A stretch of DNA of 64,000 nt from Cyrtodaria siliqua (taxonomy: Eukaryota; Mollusca; Bivalvia; Adapedonta; Hiatellidae). Positions 58,936-64,000 of the stretch are shown one piece after another. Both the position numbers and the translations under genes were made by a program. The first letter of the stretch is position 1. Each line of letters begins with the position of its first letter. The notes under the pieces are model-generated. The model had not been told where the DNA came from. It was given only the letters and a program-made list of their open reading frames with translations, and did no database searches. The stretch lies in assembly GCA_037043455.1 (NCBI GenBank), contig JAWPHD010001822.1, positions 228,659-292,658 of the forward strand, in the 5' to 3' direction.

Positions 58936-60762
58936 GTGTGAAACCACTAATTATTTTACCCATAGACACCAATGTTAAAGTGTCACATAGTAATGATTTG
59001 CTGCAAATTCAACTCAAATATGGATAATGCAGCAGTGTAATGTTCATACAGAAAACTAATTTTCCTCTTGAAAAATACCAGAAAAGGTTGGGTCACAAGA
59101 CATGTAAGAAAGTTCTTGTTTGTTTACTAAACGGGTCAAGGGTACAGCTGTTTTCATTGATTGACTGTTTTCATTGTTCACAAAGTGTAAGCAAAGAGTC
59201 GAAATTTCGAAAATGTTCATCAGTGATCCAGTAAAACCTATGAATACGCTTCTTATACATGCAACCATAAAATCGAATAGAAATGGGCAGTTTTCCCCTA
59301 CTTATAATGCCCATTTTCATCAAAAAAGGAGGGATTACTTTTTATTATAGGAACTACATGTACATTCGACAACACCTCAGAGGTGTACATGTAATTAGTG
59401 GTGGTAAACCTTTAAGAGAAGAAAACACGGTTAGATATTTCTTAAATGAGGATTTGATGTTGTCATTTTCATAACAAGCTTAAAAACACCTACTTCATGC
59501 AAATCGAATGAGTATTTGCCCAGATATGGTCTTGTGAATACCAAGGACAATAGTCTGAAATCGACAAAAGTCAGAGATATTTTTTTAAACTTTTACACTA
59601 TCCGAATTGTCATACCAAATGGCATTTCTTGACAATACACCATATTAAATAGATCAAATGTTTAGAACATTCAATAGACATAAATAAAATATGCATTTTA
59701 GGTACAATTAGGACGATGATAATGCCAATTTATGTCGATTTTCATGCCAAAATTGATTTTTTAAGCAAATTCTTCAAAATTGGTGGTATCATACCTGATT
59801 ATAGTAGCGAATACTAGTTTAATAATGCCAAATAAAACCGTTAAAATCAAAATTGATACTAGCTGAACGATACCAAGTTGAGTTTGAATGATAAGGAATA
59901 ATATTTTACCTTTTACACAAATTTTCATTTTTCACACTATCCTATTTTAGTGGGGTAGGGGAAAGATTTAGTGGTTTCATGCCTACCAAACCTGTTGCCA
60001 TGCAGATTTAATTCATGAAAACATGTTGCAAACATGCAACCCCACATGTTGATACCAAAAAGACATAGTTCAATTGCAAACCCTTCACAAACACGTCATT
60101 TTAAACATGAAAAAAAAAATGAAACTCAAAATTACGGCTTCTATAGACAAAATTGGACTAAAAACGCTCAAAACTATGTAATAAACTATGGAAAACTTTT
60201 TTCTGAGCTTATTTTACCAATTGTTATCGGAAAAGTGTCCCTAGGTACGAATCTGAGTGAGTCCTAATTACTGCACGTATTTCTTATAGTAGTGAAACCA
60301 CTAATTATTTTCCCCATAGACACCAATGTTAAAGTGTCACATAGTAATGGTTTGCTGCAAATTCAACTCAAGTATGGATAATGCAGCAGTGTAATTTTCA
60401 TATAGAAAACTAATTTTCCTCTTGAAAAATCACCAGAAAAGGTGGGGTCACAAGACATGTAAGAAAGTTCTTGTTTGTTTACTAAACGGGTCAAGGGTAC
60501 AGCTGTTTTTATTGACTGACTGTTTTCAGCGTTCACAAAGTGTAAGCATAGAGTCGAAATTTCGAAAATGTTCATCAGTGATCCAGTAAAACCTATGAAT
60601 ACGCTTCTTATACATACAACCATAAAATCGAATAGAAATGGGCAGTTTTCCCCTACTTATAATGCCCATTTCCATCAAAAAAGGAGGGATTACTTTTTAT
60701 TATAGGAACTACATTCGACTACACCTCGGAGGTTTACATGTAATTAGTGGTGGTAAACCATA
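58936..60762. mobile_element. Terminal-inverted-repeat element with two 475-bp direct copies
   Basis: It is inserted in the family C unit between 'tttttactaca' and 'taactccataa'. The ends GGTGTGAAACCACTAATTA and TAATTAGTGGTGGTAAACC match in inverted orientation at 15 of 19 positions. Sequence at 58936-59412 is repeated in the same orientation at 60287-60762 with few differences. A further inverted copy of the left end ('gatttagtggtttcatgcc') lies at 59970-59990, so 58936-59990 may be one complete unit with 25-30 bp TIRs. No transposase frame is present. It is either a MITE that inserted twice or an element with an internal tandem duplication. Confidence 0.75.
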
Positions 60763-61811
60763 ACTCCATAACACTTATAAACAAAGATGACATGTTTAAC
60801 GTCAAACCAAAATGATTTTCAACAAGGACCAAATAGAAAAAGTCCCATATCAATATCACTTATAGTTTTCAAGAAGCAGTCGCTACAAATTTTTTCTAAA
60901 ATCTATTTTTTTCCGTTGCGGCCCTTTTGAATTTCCGTCCGACCTAAAATTTTGCTACGATCAACAAGATAAGAGTAACATTCCTGTGAAGCTTCATGAA
61001 AATCTGTCTAGTAGTTTCAAAGGAGTAGTCGCTATAAGTTTTTATTATATAACTCTATGTAAACAAATGTCTGCTGGCAGCCGTGTTTAACGTCGAATCA
61101 AAATGATTTTCGACAATGACAAACATCATGCCATGCTGATCATGCAAAAGTCCCATATCAATATCACTTATAGTTTTCAGGAAGTAGTCGCTACAAATTT
61201 GTTTTTATTTAAATCTATTTATTTAAATCTATATTTAGCCGTGGCGGCCATCCTGGATTTCATATCAATGTGAATGTTTGCTAGGATGAACTAGACATCA
61301 TGGGCAACATTCCTGTAAAATTTCATGAAAACCCATCAAGTAGTTTCAGGGGAGTAGTAATAACTCTATGTAACTAATGATGGCCACTGGAGGCCATGTT
61401 TAACGTCGAATCAAATAATTTTCAACATGGATCAACATCCTGTCATGCTGATCATTTTAGAAAAAGTCTGAATATTAATATCGCTTACAGTTTTCAAGAA
61501 GTAGTCGCTACAAATTTGTTTTTTAAAAATCTATTTTTAGCAATGGTGGCCATCTTGAATTTCCGGCAGACCTGAAATTTTGCTAGGATCAATTAGTCAT
61601 CAAGAGCAACATTCCTGCGGCCATCTTGAATTTCCGGCCATCTTAGTTTTCTCATCAACGATATTTTAACCTAGGATCAACTAGACATCATGGGCAACAT
61701 TCATGTAAAGTTTCATGAAAATTCAGAGGAGCAGATGCTAGAAAAAAAATTACGGACGGATGGAGGACACCACACCACGGCATAAGCTCTGCTGATCTTT
61801 GAACTGTAGTG
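60763..61811. repeat. Family C array, right part and tail
   Basis: Three shortened units ('ttcaagaagcagtcgctac', 'cgtggcggccatcctgg', 'atgggcaacattcatgtaaag') end with 'acggacggatggaggac' and 'cataagctctgctgatc', then 'tttgaactgtagtggtaac'. This is a decayed family C tail and closes the array begun at 55995. Confidence 0.8.
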
Positions 61812-62012
61812 GTAACAATGGAGTTTACTGTTTGCTGAGATGACATTTAAATGCATTTTCTGTAGTTTTTTCATGTGCAGCATTTTGAGCGACTTCTCTT
61901 CTAAAAGTATTGGATAGATTTTCCTAAATTTACAAGAATATTGCTCTTGATGTCTAGTTGTATTTATTGTTTTTTTGTTTAAACAAATTCTCTTATTGGG
62001 AACATACAAAAA

Positions 62013-63345
62013 CAAGAGCTGTCGGAGAACAGCTCAGCTCGACTATCGAATTTTGATTCGGGATGGGGAAGAGGCGGGGTGTGGGAAGGGCAACATATAT
62101 GTGTAAGAAGCTATGTAAGAATTGACCAAAACAACACAGAACTATGGTAAAACAAAATAAAATAAAAAATATTTCGAGTGGGGTGGGAGTGGGGGAGGGG
62201 GTGGGGGGCAAGATAGCTATGTATAAGAATTGACAAAAACAACACAGAAATATTTAAAAAATAAATAAAAATAAAAACAATCGAGTTTCAAGTGGGGGGG
62301 GGGGGGGGGGGGGGTGGGGGGTGGGGGGGGGGGGGGTGGGGGGGATGGAGAGGCAGGGAGTGGGTCGGATTGGGCAACATATATGTGTAAGAAGCTATGT
62401 TTAAGAATTTACCAAAACAATAAAACATTAAATAAAAATATTCCAGTTTTGCAACATAGCTATGTGTAAGAATTGACCAAAACAACACAGAAATATGTAA
62501 AAAAAAAAAAAAGTTTCGAGTGTGTGTGGGGGCGGGGTGGGGGGGGGGGGAGGCCGTGAGAGGCAGGGGGTGGGGGTGGGAGGGAGTAATGCAACATATA
62601 TGTTTAAGAAGATCTGTGTAAGAATTTACCAATACAACACAGAAATATGTAAAAAAAATCGAGTGTGTGTGTGTGGTGAGGTGGGGGGGGGGGGAGGGTG
62701 GAGAGGCAGGGGGTAGGGGATGAGGGAGCAACATATATGTGTAAGAAGCTATGTGTAAGAATTGACCAAAACAACACAGAAATATGTAAAAAAAAAAAAT
62801 ATATATTCTAGTTTCGAGTGTGTGGTGGGAGGGGGAGGGGTGCAGGGGAGGGGAGGCAGGGGGGCGAGGGGGCAACATGTGTAAGAATTGACAAAAGCAA
62901 CGCAGAAATATGTTAAAAAAAAAAAAAATAGCTATCAGAATTTGGGTTCCATGGGAGCCCAGGGGTTACAGGAACCAAAATTACTTAAGCAGCCCTTAAG
63001 ATAATGCTATAAGGAAGCTAATGGCCAAATTTGGTTGTGCTAGAGTAAGAATTGTAAGAGATATAGACTTGTAAACACAGCTTACACGCACAATTTGATG
63101 TGAAATGGGACACATTTTATGGGCTATCATAATTTGGGTTCCATGGGAGCCCATGGGTTACAGGAACCAAAATTGCTTATGCAGCCCTTAAGATAATGCT
63201 ATAAGGAAGCCCATGGCCAAATTTGGTTGTGCTAGGATAAGAAATGTAAGAGATATAGACTTGTAAACACAGCTTACATGCAAACGGCCGACACAGGGGT
63301 GATTACATAAGCTCTCTTATTCTTCGAATAGTCGAGCTAAAAAGG
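62013..63345 (+). mobile_element. Non-autonomous tandem-repeat element (family G) with G-rich units
   Basis: The head CAAGAGCTGTCGGAGAACAG carries the palindrome AGCTGT-CGGAGA-ACAGCT (62017-62034), then AGCTCGACTATCGAA (62036-62050). Six to seven units of 110-130 bp follow ('gcaacatatatgtgtaagaag', 'aattgaccaaaacaacacag'), each with a G-rich block of up to about 20 G and an A-run. Two units of about 180 bp ('atttgggttccatgggagcc') then precede 'acggccgacacagg' and the tail TTCGAATAGTCGAGCT (63323-63338), reverse complement of the head with one indel, then AAAAA. Proline-rich reverse frames are artefacts. Confidence 0.85.
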
Positions 63346-63732
63346 GAATTGTATCATTATAGGTTTTACATAAAGATGAGCTTTAAATGTTATTATAATT
63401 AAATGTTCTTTACTTGAATACAATTTTAGCAGAATTGTGACCAATGATTGAATGATTAGTCTTCAAAAATGTCTTATTTAGCTATTTCATGGATTTGTTT
63501 AACTTTTTGGAGAGATTGACATGATGGTGGCATTACACATTATTTTTTAAAATTTTAACAATTATGTTGACCTACCATTATTTTTGCATTTTCTGTCTAT
63601 ATATATAACAGTCTACAGTCTTACTGTACAAAAAAGTTTAAAGAAAATCTCTTAAGCAGAAAAAGCTATAGAAAATGTCTTTAAGTGCATTTGTTTAAAA
63701 ACAAAATGCCATTCTATAAAAAATATCAATAA
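63346..63732. other. Unique AT-rich DNA
   Basis: No repeat, exon or palindrome could be supported. Confidence 0.5.
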
Positions 63733-63895
63733 AACAAGAGGCCCAAGAGGGCCTGTAGACGCTCTACTTGTATGATGTGAATTCAACAAGAGGCCCAAGA
63801 GGGCCTGTAGACGCTCTACTTGTATTATGTGATTCAACAAGAGGCCCAAGAGGGCATGTAGACGCTCTACTTGTATGATGTGATTCAAAAACATA
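63733..63895 (+). repeat. Three tandem copies of a D-type element head
   Basis: CAAGAGGCCCAAGAGGGCCTG with 'tagacgctctacttgtatga' occurs at 63735, 63788 and 63838 (period about 50-53). Only the head (palindrome plus GCTCTACT motif) is repeated; no core unit lies between copies. Confidence 0.9.
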
Positions 63896-64000
63896 AACAT
63901 GGAAGAGGCCAACCCAAGAAACATGTTTCCTATATATAACTCTATGTAAACTTTGGGTTATCGTGGCGGCCATTTTCAATAATTTTGATTATTTGACGAT

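Noticed and set aside
62288..62878. 196-codon proline-rich frame on the minus strand
   Set aside because: It is produced by the G-rich blocks of family G units.

Overview
This is eukaryotic nuclear DNA. It looks like a marine bivalve mollusc, probably a heterodont. The evidence is a host gene split into small exons with GT-AG introns, and introns packed with the tandem-repeat element families I know from bivalve genomes. These carry phrases such as 'ggccataactcc', 'ccaagtttggtatctct' and 'cccatataatgacc', ACGG-rich microsatellites and 'caagaggcccaagagggcctg' heads. The species call is inference; no bacterial-style genes, rRNA or tRNA were seen.

Host gene. Ten minus-strand exons between 45174 and 2998 join in phase into about 677 codons. 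I recognise them as the N-terminal arm, upstream of the AAA core, of an RNF213 (mysterin)-like giant AAA+ ATPase / E3 ubiquitin ligase. The 5' end lies to the right of 45174 or beyond the window, and the AAA and RING parts would lie left of position 1. One exon (4819..5041) carries a 1-nt frameshift. Another (2998..3150) has its splice acceptor tandemly duplicated. A second possible host transcript on the plus strand (53617..54131) is weak.

Mobile DNA in the introns, left to right. Mixed tandem-repeat elements lie at 1-2952 and 6413-8860. A nearly complete CR1-like LINE on the minus strand (10810-16710, with a 5-bp target duplication) sits inside a repeat array. A 10-copy element lies at 18475-20767. 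A decayed DIRS-type tyrosine-recombinase retroelement on the plus strand (about 22640-28250) is split by a 2.2 kb insertion and runs into a 57-60 bp minisatellite (28260-29690). Further arrays fill 30843-32467 and 34140-47060. A RecQ-like helicase fragment lies at 32946-33120, a MITE with a perfect 5-bp duplication at 36305-36605, and a Penelope-type reverse transcriptase fragment on the minus strand at 49846-51049. A 1.2 kb CTA/CTG microsatellite (51390-52570), a 462-bp MITE with 46-bp terminal inverted repeats (54858-55319), large nested arrays (55995-61811) and a G-rich array element (62013-63345) complete the window.

Main structural observation. At least six repeat families with unrelated cores share one design: a 5' CAAGAG head, a family-specific short palindrome, a family-specific motif S, 2-10 copies of a 130-360 bp core, often an ACGG-rich stretch, then the reverse complement of S (often in a hairpin) and a TAA(A/T)AA tail. 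This fits non-autonomous Helentron/'pearl'-type elements. The window records several nested insertions into A-rich sites, and chimeras of one family's head or tail with another's core.
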